A stretch of 64,000 nucleotides of DNA, taken from contig NZ_QMEJ01000004.1 in NCBI RefSeq assembly GCF_003390865.1, positions 248,001 through 312,000 of the forward strand, in the 5' to 3' direction. Origin of the DNA: Tropicimonas sp. IMCC34011 (GTDB taxonomy: Bacteria; Pseudomonadota; Alphaproteobacteria; Rhodobacterales; Rhodobacteraceae). The translations under genes and the position numbers were made by a program. Under the pieces are notes generated by a model, which did no database searches, was not told the origin of the DNA, and saw only the letters and a list, made by a program, of their open reading frames with translations. Shown piece by piece: positions 1-9,197 of the stretch. The first letter of the stretch is position 1. Each line of letters starts with the position of its first letter.

Positions 1-644
1 CGAAGCAGTGCGTCAAGCTGATGGGCACGCTCTACAAGCTCTTCGTGGACAAGGACATGGAGATGCTGGAGATCAACCCGCTCATCGTGACCGACAAGGG
101 CGACCTGAAGTGCCTCGACGCCAAGATGGGCTTCGACGGCAACGCGCTCTATCGCCATGCGGACATCGCCGCCCTGCGCGACGAGACCGAGGAGGACAGC
201 AAGGAGCTGCAGGCCTCCAAGTACGACCTCAACTACATCGCCCTCGACGGTGAGATCGGCTGCATGGTGAACGGCGCCGGCCTTGCCATGGCGACAATGG
301 ACATCATCAAGCTCAAGGGCGCGGAGCCCGCCAACTTCCTCGATGTGGGCGGCGGCGCGACGAAGGAGAAGGTGACCGAAGCGTTCAAGATCATCACCTC
401 CGACGAGAACGTCAAAGGCATCCTGGTGAACATCTTCGGCGGCATCATGCGCTGCGACGTGATCGCCGAGGGCGTTATTGCCGCGGTTCAGGAAGTCGGT
501 CTCAAGGTTCCGCTCGTCGTCCGCCTCGAAGGCACGAACGTCGAGAAGGGCGAGGCCATCATCAACAATTCCGGCCTAGACGTCATCGCCGCGAACGATC
601 TGTCGGACGCTGCCGAGAAGGTCGTGAAGGCCGTGAAGGGCTGA
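1..644 (+). CDS. sucC: Succinyl-CoA synthetase (ADP-forming) beta subunit, 3' part
   Basis: This is the C-terminal portion of the beta subunit of succinyl-CoA synthetase, the TCA-cycle enzyme that couples succinyl-CoA cleavage to ATP/GTP formation. The frame is open to the first base of the window, so the start lies upstream. Visible family landmarks are [12 protein letters not shown] (end of the ATP-grasp domain), [18 protein letters not shown] (start of the CoA-ligase-like domain), [13 protein letters not shown], and [13 protein letters not shown] followed by [12 protein letters not shown]. About 213 residues are visible of a usual length near 390. It ends with a normal TGA 134 bases before sucD, consistent with a sucCD-odhAB transcription unit. 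Confidence 0.97.
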   Translation, partial: KQCVKLMGTLYKLFVDKDMEMLEINPLIVTDKGDLKCLDAKMGFDGNALYRHADIAALRDETEEDSKELQASKYDLNYIALDGEIGCMVNGAGLAMATMDIIKLKGAEPANFLDVGGGATKEKVTEAFKIITSDENVKGILVNIFGGIMRCDVIAEGVIAAVQEVGLKVPLVVRLEGTNVEKGEAIINNSGLDVIAANDLSDAAEKVVKAVKG

Positions 645-778
645 TTGCCGGGCCGGAGCCCCTCAGGGCACCGGCATGGCGGGACAGTCCCCGGCGACAT
701 GGAATTGTGCGGGCCGCGCGCGGCCTGCTGGTAATCGAAGAGGCGGCCTTTCGCGCCGCCACCACGAAGGAGGCCCCG

Positions 779-1660
779 ATGGCCATTCTCGTTGACGAAA
801 ACACCAAGGTGATCTGCCAGGGCCTCACCGGCTCGCAGGGCACCTTCCACACGGAACAGGCGATCGCCTACGGCACCAAGATGGTCGGCGGCGTCACGCC
901 CGGCAAAGGCGGACAGGAGCATCTGGACCTCCCGGTCTTCGATTCCTGCCACGAGGCCGTCGAGCGCACCGGGGCCAACGCCTCCGTGATCTACGTTCCG
1001 CCGCCGTTCGCGGCCGACTCGATCCTCGAGGCGATCGATGCCGAGATTCCGCTCATCTGCTGCATCACCGAGGGCATCCCGGTGCTCGACATGATGAAGG
1101 TGAAGCGCGCGCTGGAAGGTTCCAAGAGCACCCTGATCGGGCCAAACTGCCCCGGTGTCATTACCCCCGGCGCCTGCAAGATCGGCATCATGCCCGGTCA
1201 CATCCACAAGCGCGGCAAGGTCGGCGTCGTGTCCCGCTCGGGCACGCTGACCTATGAGGCGGTGCTTCAGACCACCAATGTCGGCCTTGGCCAGTCCACC
1301 TGCGTCGGCATCGGCGGCGACCCCATCAAGGGCACCGAGCACATCGACGTGCTCGAATGGTTCCTCGCCGATGACGAGACCGAGGCGATCATCATGATCG
1401 GCGAGATCGGCGGCTCCGCCGAGGAAGAGGCCGCCCAGTTCCTCGCGGACGAAAAGAAGAACGGCCGCTGGAAGCCGACCGCCGGTTTCATCGCCGGCCG
1501 CACGGCGCCTCCGGGTCGCCGCATGGGCCATGCCGGTGCGATCGTCGCCGGTGGCAAGGGCGGTGCCGACGACAAGATCGAGGCCATGCAGAAGGCCGGC
1601 ATCGTCGTTGCCGACAGCCCCGCGGGCCTCGGCGAAGCCGTCCTGAAGGCCATCGGCTGA
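779..1660 (+). CDS. sucD: Succinyl-CoA synthetase (ADP-forming) alpha subunit
   Basis: This is the alpha subunit of succinyl-CoA synthetase, which carries the phosphohistidine intermediate and binds CoA. The chosen ATG at 779 follows a strong ribosome-binding site (AAGGAGG at 768-774) and gives the family start [18 protein letters not shown]; longer upstream in-frame starts lack this support. The Rossmann CoA-binding half ([19 protein letters not shown]) is followed by the ligase half with [11 protein letters not shown] and the phosphohistidine loop [15 protein letters not shown] near residue 250. The length of 293 residues is normal. It sits between sucC and odhA as expected for alphaproteobacteria. 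Confidence 0.98.
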   Translation: MAILVDENTKVICQGLTGSQGTFHTEQAIAYGTKMVGGVTPGKGGQEHLDLPVFDSCHEAVERTGANASVIYVPPPFAADSILEAIDAEIPLICCITEGIPVLDMMKVKRALEGSKSTLIGPNCPGVITPGACKIGIMPGHIHKRGKVGVVSRSGTLTYEAVLQTTNVGLGQSTCVGIGGDPIKGTEHIDVLEWFLADDETEAIIMIGEIGGSAEEEAAQFLADEKKNGRWKPTAGFIAGRTAPPGRRMGHAGAIVAGGKGGADDKIEAMQKAGIVVADSPAGLGEAVLKAIG

Positions 1661-1694
1661 GATCGGTGACGGGCGGCGTCGCATACTCGGGCTC

Positions 1695-1716
1695 GGGCGT
1701 GGCTTCGGCCACGCCC
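1695..1716 (+). promoter_or_regulatory. Stable UUCG-loop hairpin between sucD and odhA
   Basis: A perfect 9-bp stem (GGGCGTGGC / GCCACGCCC) closes a TTCG tetraloop in the 239-base gap between sucD and odhA. There is no downstream T-tract, so it is more likely an mRNA-stability or processing element, or a weak attenuator, than a classical terminator. The rest of this gap holds nothing that I can assign apart from the odhA ribosome-binding site. Confidence 0.5.
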
Positions 1717-1899
1717 CGCCCTCTGCCGGTCCCGGCAGCGATCTGTCGCCGTCCCTCTTCCGCAACGCAGATCCCGGGTGGCCTCAGGCTGCCCGGATCC
1801 CCATATTTCATCCAGACACCCGACCGCTCGCTCCGCCAGGATCCATGCGCGCCACCCCATCGTCGCGAGACGTTTCTCAGCCCCAGGAGCTGACCCCAG

Positions 1900-4875
1900 A
1901 TGACCGAGCAGACCTCAAACGACGTCTTCCACGCCTCCTCCTTCATGGAGGGGCAGAACGCGGAATATCTCGAACAGCTCTATGCCCGCTTCGCCGACGA
2001 TCCCGCATCGGTGGACGAGGCCTGGGCCACGTTCTTCCGCTCGCTCGGGGACATGGACGGAGACGTGAAGTCCGAAGCGGACGGCCCCTCCTGGGCCCGC
2101 GCCGACTGGCCGCCGCAACCGAATGACGACCTGACCGCCGCCCTGACGGGCGAATGGGGCGAGGCGCTCGCCCCCGAGATCGCCGGTGCCGGGCAGAAGA
2201 TCCGCGACAAGGCCGCCGAGAAGAACATCGCCGTGACCGAGGAGGCCGTGAAGCGCGCCGTCCTCGATTCCATCCGTGCGCTGATGATCATCCGCGCCTA
2301 CCGGATCCGCGGTCACCTTGTGGCCGATCTCGATCCGCTCGGCATGCGCAGCCAGACGCCGCATCCCGAGCTCGATCCGAAGTCCTACGGCTTCCGCGAC
2401 GAGGACATGGACCGGCCGATCTTCATCGACAAGGTTCTCGGCCTCGAAGTCGCGACCATGCGCGAAATCCTCGAGATCGTCCGCCGCACCTATTGCGGCA
2501 CCTTCGCGCTCCAGTACATGCACATCTCCGCCCCCGCGGAAGCCGCCTGGCTCAAGGAGCGGATCGAGGGCTTCGACAAGGAAATCAAGTTCACCCGCGA
2601 AGGCCGCCGGGCGATCCTCAACAAGCTCGTGGAGGCCGAGGGCTTCGAGAAGTTCCTGCACGTCAAGTACATGGGGACCAAGCGCTTCGGCCTCGACGGC
2701 GGCGAAGCCCTGATCCCGGCGCTGGAGCAAATCATCAAGCGCGGCGGTGCGCTCGGGGCCAAGGAGATCGTCTTCGGCATGCCCCACCGCGGTCGCCTCA
2801 GCGTGCTCGCCACGGTGATGCAGAAGCCCTACCGCGCGATCTTCAACGAGTTCCAGGGCGGCAGCTACAAGCCCGATGACGTCGAAGGTTCGGGCGACGT
2901 GAAGTACCATCTCGGCGCTTCCTCGGACCGGGAATTCAACGGCAATAGCGTGCATATCTCGCTCACCGCCAACCCCTCGCACCTGGAAGCGGTGAACCCC
3001 GTCGTCCTCGGCAAGGCACGGGCCAAGCAGGCACAGCTCGGCAGCGACCGCGACACGGTGATCCCGGTCCTGCTGCACGGCGATGCGGCCTTTGCCGGTC
3101 AGGGCGTCGTGGCGGAGTGCTTCGGCCTGTCGGGCCTCACCGGTCACCGCACCGGCGGCACGATCCATGTCGTCGTGAACAACCAGATCGGCTTCACCAC
3201 CGCGCCGCACTTTTCCCGCTCGTCCCCCTACCCGACGGATATCGCGCTGATGGTCGAGGCGCCGATCTTCCACGTGAATGGAGACGACCCCGAGGCCGTG
3301 GTGCACGCGGCGAAGGTCGCGACGGAGTTCCGGCAGAAGTTCAACAAGGACGTCGTGATCGACATCTTCTGCTACCGGCGGTTCGGGCACAACGAGGGCG
3401 ACGAGCCCATGTTCACCAACCCGCTGATGTACAAGTCGATCAAGGGTCACAAGACGACCCTGTCGCTCTACACCGAGCGGTTGGTGAAGGACGGCCTCAT
3501 CCCCGAGGGCGAGATCGAGGACATGAAGGCCTCCTTCCAGTCCTATCTGAACGGTGAGTTCGAAGCTGGCCGGGAGTTCCGCCCGAACAAGGCGGACTGG
3601 CTGGACGGACGCTGGTCCCACCTCGACGCGCAGGGCGAGAAGTACCAGCGCGGCAAGACAGCCATCAAGCCGGAGACGATGCAGAAGATCGGCAAGGCCC
3701 TGACCACGCCGCCGAAGGATCTGACGATGCACCGGACCGTGCAGCGTCTGCTCGACGCGAAGTCGCAGATGTTCGAGACCGGCGAGGGGTTCGACTGGGC
3801 CACAGCCGAGGCGCTCGCGTTCGGCTCGCTGCTCACCGAGGGCTACCCGGTGCGGCTGTCGGGTCAGGATTCGACCCGCGGCACGTTCAGCCAGCGGCAT
3901 TCCGCCCTCGTCGATCAGGAGAGCGAGGAGCGCTACTACCCGCTCAACAACATCCGCGAGGGGCAGCAGCGCTTCGAGGTGATCGACTCGATGCTGTCCG
4001 AATACGCGGTGCTCGGCTTCGAATACGGCTACTCGCTCGCCGAGCCGAACGCGCTGGTACTCTGGGAAGCTCAGTTCGGGGACTTCGCCAACGGCGCCCA
4101 GATCATGTTCGACCAGTTCATCTCCTCTGGCGAGAGCAAGTGGCTGCGGATGTCCGGCCTCGTCATGCTCCTGCCGCACGGCTACGAGGGCCAGGGGCCG
4201 GAGCACTCCTCCGCGCGTCTCGAGCGCTTCCTGCAGATGTGCGGTCAGGACAACTGGATCGTCGCCAACTGCTCGACCCCGGCGAACTACTTCCACATCC
4301 TGCGCCGGCAGCTCCACCGCTCCTACCGCAAGCCGCTGGTGCTGATGACGCCGAAGTCGCTGCTGCGCCACAAGCTCGCGGTTAACAAGGCGGAGCACTT
4401 CACCACCGGCTCCTCCTTCCACCGCGTCCTCTGGGACGATGCGGACACCAACAAGCGCGGCCTGTCCGAAACGCAGCTCGTCCCGGACGAGAAGATCCGG
4501 CGTGTCGTCCTGTGCTCCGGCAAGGTGTACTACGACCTGCTTGAGGAACGGGATTCCCGCGGCATCGAGGACGTCTATCTGATGCGCGTCGAACAGTTCT
4601 ATCCCTTCCCGGCCTTCAGCCTCGTGAAGGAGCTGGAACGCTTCAAGCAGGCCGAGATCGTCTGGTGCCAGGAAGAGCCGAAGAACCAGGGCGCCTGGAG
4701 CTTCATCGAGCCCAATCTCGAATGGGTGCTCGGCCGCGTGAAGGCCGATTACCGGCGCCCGCGTTACGTCGGCCGGTCCACGGCGGCCTCCCCCGCCACC
4801 GGCCTCGCCAGCCAGCACAAGGCACAGCAAGCCGCCCTCGTCGACGAGGCGCTGACCATCGAAGGAACGAAATGA
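1900..4875 (+). CDS. sucA: 2-oxoglutarate dehydrogenase E1 component
   Basis: This is the thiamine-diphosphate-dependent E1 subunit (OdhA/SucA) that decarboxylates 2-oxoglutarate and reductively succinylates the lipoyl group of E2. The N-terminus carries the E1o docking-type segment ([19 protein letters not shown]). Later landmarks are [32 protein letters not shown], the ThDP/Mg site around [31 protein letters not shown], the transketolase-like pyrimidine domain ([14 protein letters not shown]) and [17 protein letters not shown]. The length of 991 residues is typical. The ATG at 1900 follows AGGAG at 1884-1888. It is separated from odhB by a single base, so the two are co-translated. Confidence 0.98.
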   Translation: MTEQTSNDVFHASSFMEGQNAEYLEQLYARFADDPASVDEAWATFFRSLGDMDGDVKSEADGPSWARADWPPQPNDDLTAALTGEWGEALAPEIAGAGQKIRDKAAEKNIAVTEEAVKRAVLDSIRALMIIRAYRIRGHLVADLDPLGMRSQTPHPELDPKSYGFRDEDMDRPIFIDKVLGLEVATMREILEIVRRTYCGTFALQYMHISAPAEAAWLKERIEGFDKEIKFTREGRRAILNKLVEAEGFEKFLHVKYMGTKRFGLDGGEALIPALEQIIKRGGALGAKEIVFGMPHRGRLSVLATVMQKPYRAIFNEFQGGSYKPDDVEGSGDVKYHLGASSDREFNGNSVHISLTANPSHLEAVNPVVLGKARAKQAQLGSDRDTVIPVLLHGDAAFAGQGVVAECFGLSGLTGHRTGGTIHVVVNNQIGFTTAPHFSRSSPYPTDIALMVEAPIFHVNGDDPEAVVHAAKVATEFRQKFNKDVVIDIFCYRRFGHNEGDEPMFTNPLMYKSIKGHKTTLSLYTERLVKDGLIPEGEIEDMKASFQSYLNGEFEAGREFRPNKADWLDGRWSHLDAQGEKYQRGKTAIKPETMQKIGKALTTPPKDLTMHRTVQRLLDAKSQMFETGEGFDWATAEALAFGSLLTEGYPVRLSGQDSTRGTFSQRHSALVDQESEERYYPLNNIREGQQRFEVIDSMLSEYAVLGFEYGYSLAEPNALVLWEAQFGDFANGAQIMFDQFISSGESKWLRMSGLVMLLPHGYEGQGPEHSSARLERFLQMCGQDNWIVANCSTPANYFHILRRQLHRSYRKPLVLMTPKSLLRHKLAVNKAEHFTTGSSFHRVLWDDADTNKRGLSETQLVPDEKIRRVVLCSGKVYYDLLEERDSRGIEDVYLMRVEQFYPFPAFSLVKELERFKQAEIVWCQEEPKNQGAWSFIEPNLEWVLGRVKADYRRPRYVGRSTAASPATGLASQHKAQQAALVDEALTIEGTK

Positions 4876-4876
4876 C

Positions 4877-6448
4877 ATGAGCACCGAAGTCCGCGTCCCC
4901 ACACTGGGCGAAAGCGTCACCGAGGCCACCGTCGCCACCTGGTTCAAGAAGCCGGGCGACACCGTCGCGCAGGACGAGATGCTGTGTGAGCTCGAAACCG
5001 ACAAGGTGACGGTCGAAGTGCCGGCTCCCGCGGCGGGCACGCTCGCGGAGATCGTCGCCGAGGAAGGCGCCACCGTCGGCGTCGATGCGCTCCTCGCCAA
5101 CATCGCCGAGGAAGGCAATGCCGGCCCCGAGGAGATGACGCCGAAGGGATCCTCCCAGGAAACCGCTTCCGGTGCCGGCACCGAGCGCGGCGGCGAGGTT
5201 GCCGAAGAGGTTGCTGCCGAGAGCGATGGCGGCTCCGAAGGTGGCGAGAGCGTGGACGTGATGGTCCCCTCTCTGGGGGAAAGCGTCTCCGAGGCAACCG
5301 TCGCGACCTGGTTCAAGAAGGTCGGCGACAGCGTCAACCAGGACGAGATGCTGTGCGAGCTGGAAACGGACAAGGTCTCCGTTGAGGTGCCCGCGCCCGC
5401 TTCGGGTGTCCTGAGCGAGATCGTGGCGGAAGAAGGCACCACCGTCGACGCGTCCGCCAAGCTTGCTGTCCTGACCTCCGGCGGCGCTGCTCCGGCCAAG
5501 AGCGCCCCCGCCGAGAAGAGCTCCTCCGCGCCGGCCCCCTCCTCCGATGGCGGCAAGGATCGCGATGTCGAGGATGCGCCGTCCGCGAAGAAGCTGATGG
5601 CCGAGAAGGGCCTCTCCTCCTCCGATGTCAAAGGCTCCGGCCGCGACGGCCGCGTGATGAAGGAAGACGTCCTGAACGCGCTGAACAAGCCCGCCGAGAA
5701 GCCCGAGGCCAAACAGGCGCCCCGCGCCGCTGCCCCGGCCGAGGATGCCGATCGCGAGGAGCGGGTGAAGATGACCCGCCTGCGGCAGACCATCGCCCGC
5801 CGCCTCAAGGAAGCGCAGAACACCGCCGCGATGCTGACCACCTACAACGAGGTGGACATGACCGAGGTCATGGCGCTGCGCTCGGAGTACAAGGAGCTCT
5901 TCGAGAAGAAGCACGGCGTGCGGCTCGGCTTCATGTCCTTCTTCACCAAGGCCTGCGGCCACGCGCTGAAGGAGGTCCCGGAGGTCAACGCCGAGATCGA
6001 CGGCACGGACGTCATCTACAAGAACTTCGTCCACATGGGCATCGCCACCGGCACGCCCACCGGCCTCGTCGTTCCGGTCATCCGCAACACCGACACGATG
6101 TCCTTCGCGGAGATCGAGAAGGCCATCGCCGAGAAGGGCAAGCGCGCCCGCGACGGCAAGCTCTCCATGGCGGACATGCAGGGCGGCACCTTCACGATCT
6201 CGAACGGCGGCGTCTACGGCTCGCTGATGTCCTCGCCGATCCTGAACCCGCCGCAATCGGGCATCCTCGGGATGCACAAGATCCAGGAGCGGCCCATGGT
6301 CGTGAACGGCGAGATCGTCATCCGTCCGATGATGTACCTCGCGCTGAGCTACGATCACCGCATCGTCGACGGCAAGGGCGCCGTGACGTTCCTCGTCCGC
6401 GTCAAGGAAGCGCTCGAGGATCCCCGCCGCCTGCTGATGGACCTGTGA
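4877..6448 (+). CDS. sucB: 2-oxoglutarate dehydrogenase E2 (dihydrolipoyl succinyltransferase) with two lipoyl domains
   Basis: This is the E2 core of the 2-oxoglutarate dehydrogenase complex, which transfers the succinyl group to CoA. Two tandem lipoyl domains are visible (residues about 1-78 and 120-196), each with the lipoylation loop LCELETDKV; most E2o proteins have one. A Pro/Ala/Ser/Glu-rich linker follows each. The peripheral subunit-binding domain ([19 protein letters not shown]) is near residue 240, and the catalytic domain ends with [13 protein letters not shown], whose His and Asp are the acyltransferase residues. At 523 residues it is longer than the usual ~400-430 because of the second lipoyl unit. 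It overlaps the next gene by GTGA. Confidence 0.97.
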   Translation: MSTEVRVPTLGESVTEATVATWFKKPGDTVAQDEMLCELETDKVTVEVPAPAAGTLAEIVAEEGATVGVDALLANIAEEGNAGPEEMTPKGSSQETASGAGTERGGEVAEEVAAESDGGSEGGESVDVMVPSLGESVSEATVATWFKKVGDSVNQDEMLCELETDKVSVEVPAPASGVLSEIVAEEGTTVDASAKLAVLTSGGAAPAKSAPAEKSSSAPAPSSDGGKDRDVEDAPSAKKLMAEKGLSSSDVKGSGRDGRVMKEDVLNALNKPAEKPEAKQAPRAAAPAEDADREERVKMTRLRQTIARRLKEAQNTAAMLTTYNEVDMTEVMALRSEYKELFEKKHGVRLGFMSFFTKACGHALKEVPEVNAEIDGTDVIYKNFVHMGIATGTPTGLVVPVIRNTDTMSFAEIEKAIAEKGKRARDGKLSMADMQGGTFTISNGGVYGSLMSSPILNPPQSGILGMHKIQERPMVVNGEIVIRPMMYLALSYDHRIVDGKGAVTFLVRVKEALEDPRRLLMDL

Positions 6449-6795
6449 GGACTGCCGCACCCAAATCGGGCGGGCGCGGGCGCGGCGCGGCACTGATCGC
6501 CGCGCTGCCCCTCCTCGCCGCCTGCGCCGCCCCTCCCGGGGCGGACGTCTCCGTGCGCCACTTCGCCTCGACTGAGACGGCGGGGAACGGCGCGCGGTGG
6601 CATCTCTTCGTGTTCGACCCCGAGGAAGCCCGTTCGCTGGACGATCGCATCGCGATCGCAAAGCGCAGCATCGGGCAGGAACGCGGATGCGAGTGGGTCG
6701 GTGCTTCCCGCGCGGAGATCGAGGCGCAGACGGCAAAGCAGGGCCAGACGTATTCCCAAACGCTCCTTGCGGCGCCGGTCCGCTGCAGCGCCTGA
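6445..6795 (+). CDS. Small predicted lipoprotein, function unknown
   Basis: I do not recognise the function. The 116-residue protein starts at a GTG overlapping the odhB stop codon (GTGA), so it is translationally coupled to odhB. It has a basic N-terminus and a hydrophobic stretch ending in a lipobox (LLAACAAP) near residue 25-30, indicating a lipidated periplasmic protein. A second Cys (GCEWVG) and a third at the C-terminus (VRCSA) could form a disulfide. Its position inside the odh block may be accidental hitch-hiking. The start codon is an inference. Confidence 0.65.
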   Translation: MRTAAPKSGGRGRGAALIAALPLLAACAAPPGADVSVRHFASTETAGNGARWHLFVFDPEEARSLDDRIAIAKRSIGQERGCEWVGASRAEIEAQTAKQGQTYSQTLLAAPVRCSA

Positions 6796-6835
6796 TGCCG
6801 GCCCCTCTTGAACGAACGTGCCCCCGGAGGCCCCG

Positions 6836-7234
6836 ATGATGACACCCGAACTCTTCGTCCTCGTGCTGGCGGGGCTCCTTCAGGGCGTCCAGTTCGCCCT
6901 GATGGCGATCCCCGCGAACCGCGATCTCGGCCCCGGCTACACCATGAGCGCGCGGGACCGGGAACCGACCCGTGAGCTGTCGCCGCTTGCCGGCCGCATG
7001 AAGCGCGCGTTCGACAACCATTTCGAGGCGCTGATCCTCTTCGCCCCGATCGCCATCGTGATCTCGCTGACCGGGCAATCCACGGTCTGGACCACGTCCT
7101 TCGCCTGGATCTACCTCGCCGCGCGCGTTCTCTACATTCCGGCCTACGCCGCCGGGTGGCGGCCCTGGCGCAGCATCATCTGGATGGCGGGCTTCTTTGC
7201 GACGATGGCGCTTTACGTCGCCGCGCTGATCTGA
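6836..7234 (+). CDS. MAPEG-family membrane protein
   Basis: This is a small integral membrane protein of the MAPEG superfamily (membrane-associated proteins in eicosanoid and glutathione metabolism). Four hydrophobic segments can be seen (FVLVLAGLLQGVQFALMAI; ALILFAPIAIVISL; TSFAWIYLAARVLYI; IIWMAGFFATMALYVAALI). The family hallmark is RAFDNHFEAL near residue 60. The ATG at 6836 lies behind CGGAGG at about 6826; an in-frame GTG at 6818 is less well supported. The length of about 132 residues is normal. Bacterial members often lack a proven substrate, so none is assigned. It lies between odhB and lpd in the same direction. Confidence 0.85.
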   Translation: MMTPELFVLVLAGLLQGVQFALMAIPANRDLGPGYTMSARDREPTRELSPLAGRMKRAFDNHFEALILFAPIAIVISLTGQSTVWTTSFAWIYLAARVLYIPAYAAGWRPWRSIIWMAGFFATMALYVAALI

Positions 7235-7344
7235 TGCTCCATCTTCCGAACCATACACCGCGGGGGCCCGCCGGGACGGGCATCGGGGGCGTGCATCTCC
7301 CCTCCTCCCCCTGCAACATCGAGACGACCGAAGGGATCTGACCT

Positions 7345-8739
7345 ATGGCTAGCTACGACGTCATCATCATCGGCTCCGGCCCGGGCGGCTATGTCTGCGC
7401 GATCCGCTGTGCCCAGCTCGGCCTCAAGACCGCATGTGTCGAAGGCCGCGATACGCTTGGCGGCACGTGCCTGAACGTGGGCTGCATCCCGTCCAAGGCT
7501 CTCCTGCACGCCACCGAAATGCTGCACGAGGCGGAGCACAACTTCGCGAAGATGGGCCTGAAGGGCAAAAGCCCGTCCGTCGACTGGCCGCAGATGCTCT
7601 CCTACAAGGACGACGTCATCGCGCAGAACACCAAGGGCATCGAGTTCCTCTTCAAGAAGAACAAGGTGGACTGGTTGAAGGGCTGGGGCTCCATCCCCGA
7701 GGCCGGCAAGGTCAAGGTCGGCGACGAGGTCCACGAGGCGAAGCACATCGTCATCGCGTCGGGCTCCGAAAGCGCCGGCATCCCGAACGCCGAGTTCGAG
7801 ATCGACGAGAAGGTCGTCGTCACCTCCACCGGCGCGCTCGAGCTGCCGAAGGTCCCGAAGAGCATGATCGTCGTCGGCGGCGGCGTGATCGGCCTCGAGA
7901 TGGGCTCCGTCTATTCCCGGCTCGGCGCCGAGGTGACCGTGATCGAGTATCTCGACCACATCACCCCCGGCCTCGACATGGAAGTGACCAAGACGTTCTC
8001 CAAGCTGCTGTCCAAGCAGGGGCTGAACATCATCACCGGCGCCGGCGTCACCAAGGTCGAGACGAAGAACAACAAGGCGACCGTCTCCTACACGCTGCGC
8101 AAGGACGACAGCCAGCATGAGCAGGATGCGGATGTCGTCCTCGTCTCGACCGGCCGCAAGCCGGTCACGAAGGGCCTCGGTCTCGAGGAGCTGGGCGTTG
8201 CGATCAGCAAGCGCGGCCAGGTCGAGATCGACAAGGGCTACAAGTCCAGCGTCGACGGGATCTACGCGATCGGGGACGTGGTCTCCGGCCCGATGCTCGC
8301 CCACAAGGCCGAGGACGAGGGCATGGCCGTGGCCGAGATCATCGCAGGACAGGCGGGCCATGTGAATTACGGCGTCATCCCCGCTGTGATCTACACCCAC
8401 CCCGAAGTCGCCTCCGTAGGACAGACCGAGGAGATGCTGAAGGAGGAGGGCCGATCCTACAAGGCCGGCAAGTTCTCCTTCATGGGCAACGGCCGGGCCA
8501 AGGCAAACTTCGCCGCGGACGGTTTCGTAAAGATCCTCGCGGACAAGGAAACCGATCGCATCCTCGGCGCCCATATCGTCGGGCCGATGGCTGGCGACCT
8601 GATCCACGAGATCTGCGTTGCGATGGAATTCGGCGCCGCGGCCGAGGATCTGGCGCGGACCTGCCACGCACACCCGACCTATTCGGAAGCCGTCCGCGAA
8701 GCGGCTCTGGCCTGCGGCGACGGGGCGATCCACAGCTGA
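7345..8739 (+). CDS. lpdA: Dihydrolipoyl dehydrogenase (E3)
   Basis: This FAD enzyme reoxidises dihydrolipoamide of the 2-oxoacid dehydrogenase complexes with NAD+. It shows the FAD Rossmann motif [20 protein letters not shown] at the start, the redox-active disulfide [17 protein letters not shown] near residue 45, the NAD-binding motif [14 protein letters not shown] near 180, [16 protein letters not shown] (FAD), and the C-terminal interface with [10 protein letters not shown] (catalytic His-Glu region). The length of 464 residues is typical. Its place at the end of the sucCD-odhAB block points to E3 of the 2-oxoglutarate complex. It is followed 29 bases later by a terminator. Confidence 0.98.
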   Translation: MASYDVIIIGSGPGGYVCAIRCAQLGLKTACVEGRDTLGGTCLNVGCIPSKALLHATEMLHEAEHNFAKMGLKGKSPSVDWPQMLSYKDDVIAQNTKGIEFLFKKNKVDWLKGWGSIPEAGKVKVGDEVHEAKHIVIASGSESAGIPNAEFEIDEKVVVTSTGALELPKVPKSMIVVGGGVIGLEMGSVYSRLGAEVTVIEYLDHITPGLDMEVTKTFSKLLSKQGLNIITGAGVTKVETKNNKATVSYTLRKDDSQHEQDADVVLVSTGRKPVTKGLGLEELGVAISKRGQVEIDKGYKSSVDGIYAIGDVVSGPMLAHKAEDEGMAVAEIIAGQAGHVNYGVIPAVIYTHPEVASVGQTEEMLKEEGRSYKAGKFSFMGNGRAKANFAADGFVKILADKETDRILGAHIVGPMAGDLIHEICVAMEFGAAAEDLARTCHAHPTYSEAVREAALACGDGAIHS

Positions 8740-8768
8740 GGGTCCCCCACTCCCGCCTTACCAAAAAA

Positions 8769-8798
8769 GGCCGCGCCCTCACCGGCGCGGCCGTTTTT
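8769..8798 (+). terminator. Rho-independent terminator after lpd (probably bidirectional)
   Basis: A 9-bp perfect stem GGCCGCGCC / GGCGCGGCC with a 6-base loop is followed by GTTTTT and preceded by AAAAAA. It therefore ends the odh operon on the plus strand and may also serve the minus-strand receiver gene that ends at 8820. Confidence 0.9.
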
Positions 8799-8819
8799 CT
8801 GATGCCTGTTTGGGATGTG

Positions 8820-9197
8820 TCAGGCGCTGGCGACAGGCGATGCGCTTTCGGCGCGTACCACAGCATCCCGGATCGTCTTCCGGGTCAGCGGTTTCTCGAT
8901 GAACTCGCAGCCGGGGTTCTCAAGCCGCATCTCGTCGCTGTTGTATCCGCTGGCGAAAATCACGTTGGTCCCGCGCTCCCGCAGCTCGATCCCGAAGTCG
9001 AGGCTTATCTCCCCACCGCCGAGATTGATGTCGAGAAGCGCAATCTCGAACGACTGCTCGGCCGCGAGGCGCCGCGCCTTGTCCAGCGTATGGGCAACAA
9101 CGACATTGGAAAAGCCCATCTCCTCCAGCGTCTGCGCCGTGTCGAGGGCAATGATTATTTCGTCTTCTACGTAGAGGATCGCTGGCTGAGCAGTCAT
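8820..9197 (-). CDS. Single-domain response regulator (receiver)
   Basis: This 125-residue protein is a stand-alone CheY-like receiver. The acidic pocket is VEDE (residues 10-13), the phosphoacceptor is Asp56 (ALLDINLGGG), the switch region is VIFASGYNSDE, and the conserved Lys lies in IEKPLTRKT. No output domain follows. Its ATG overlaps the stop of the upstream CheB-CheR-PAS-HWE kinase by 4 bases, so it is co-translated with that kinase and is its probable phosphorylation partner. Confidence 0.93.
   Translation of the reverse strand: MTAQPAILYVEDEIIIALDTAQTLEEMGFSNVVVAHTLDKARRLAAEQSFEIALLDINLGGGEISLDFGIELRERGTNVIFASGYNSDEMRLENPGCEFIEKPLTRKTIRDAVVRAESASPVASA

Noticed and set aside
1915-5841. 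Very long open frame antisense to odhA and odhB (about 1,300 codons)
   Set aside because: It lies opposite well-conserved enzyme genes; long antisense frames are common in GC-rich DNA, and its translation is low-complexity with no family motifs.
4703-7258. 851-codon antisense frame over odhB to the MAPEG gene
   Set aside because: Same reason: codon-bias shadow of plus-strand genes with no recognisable domain.
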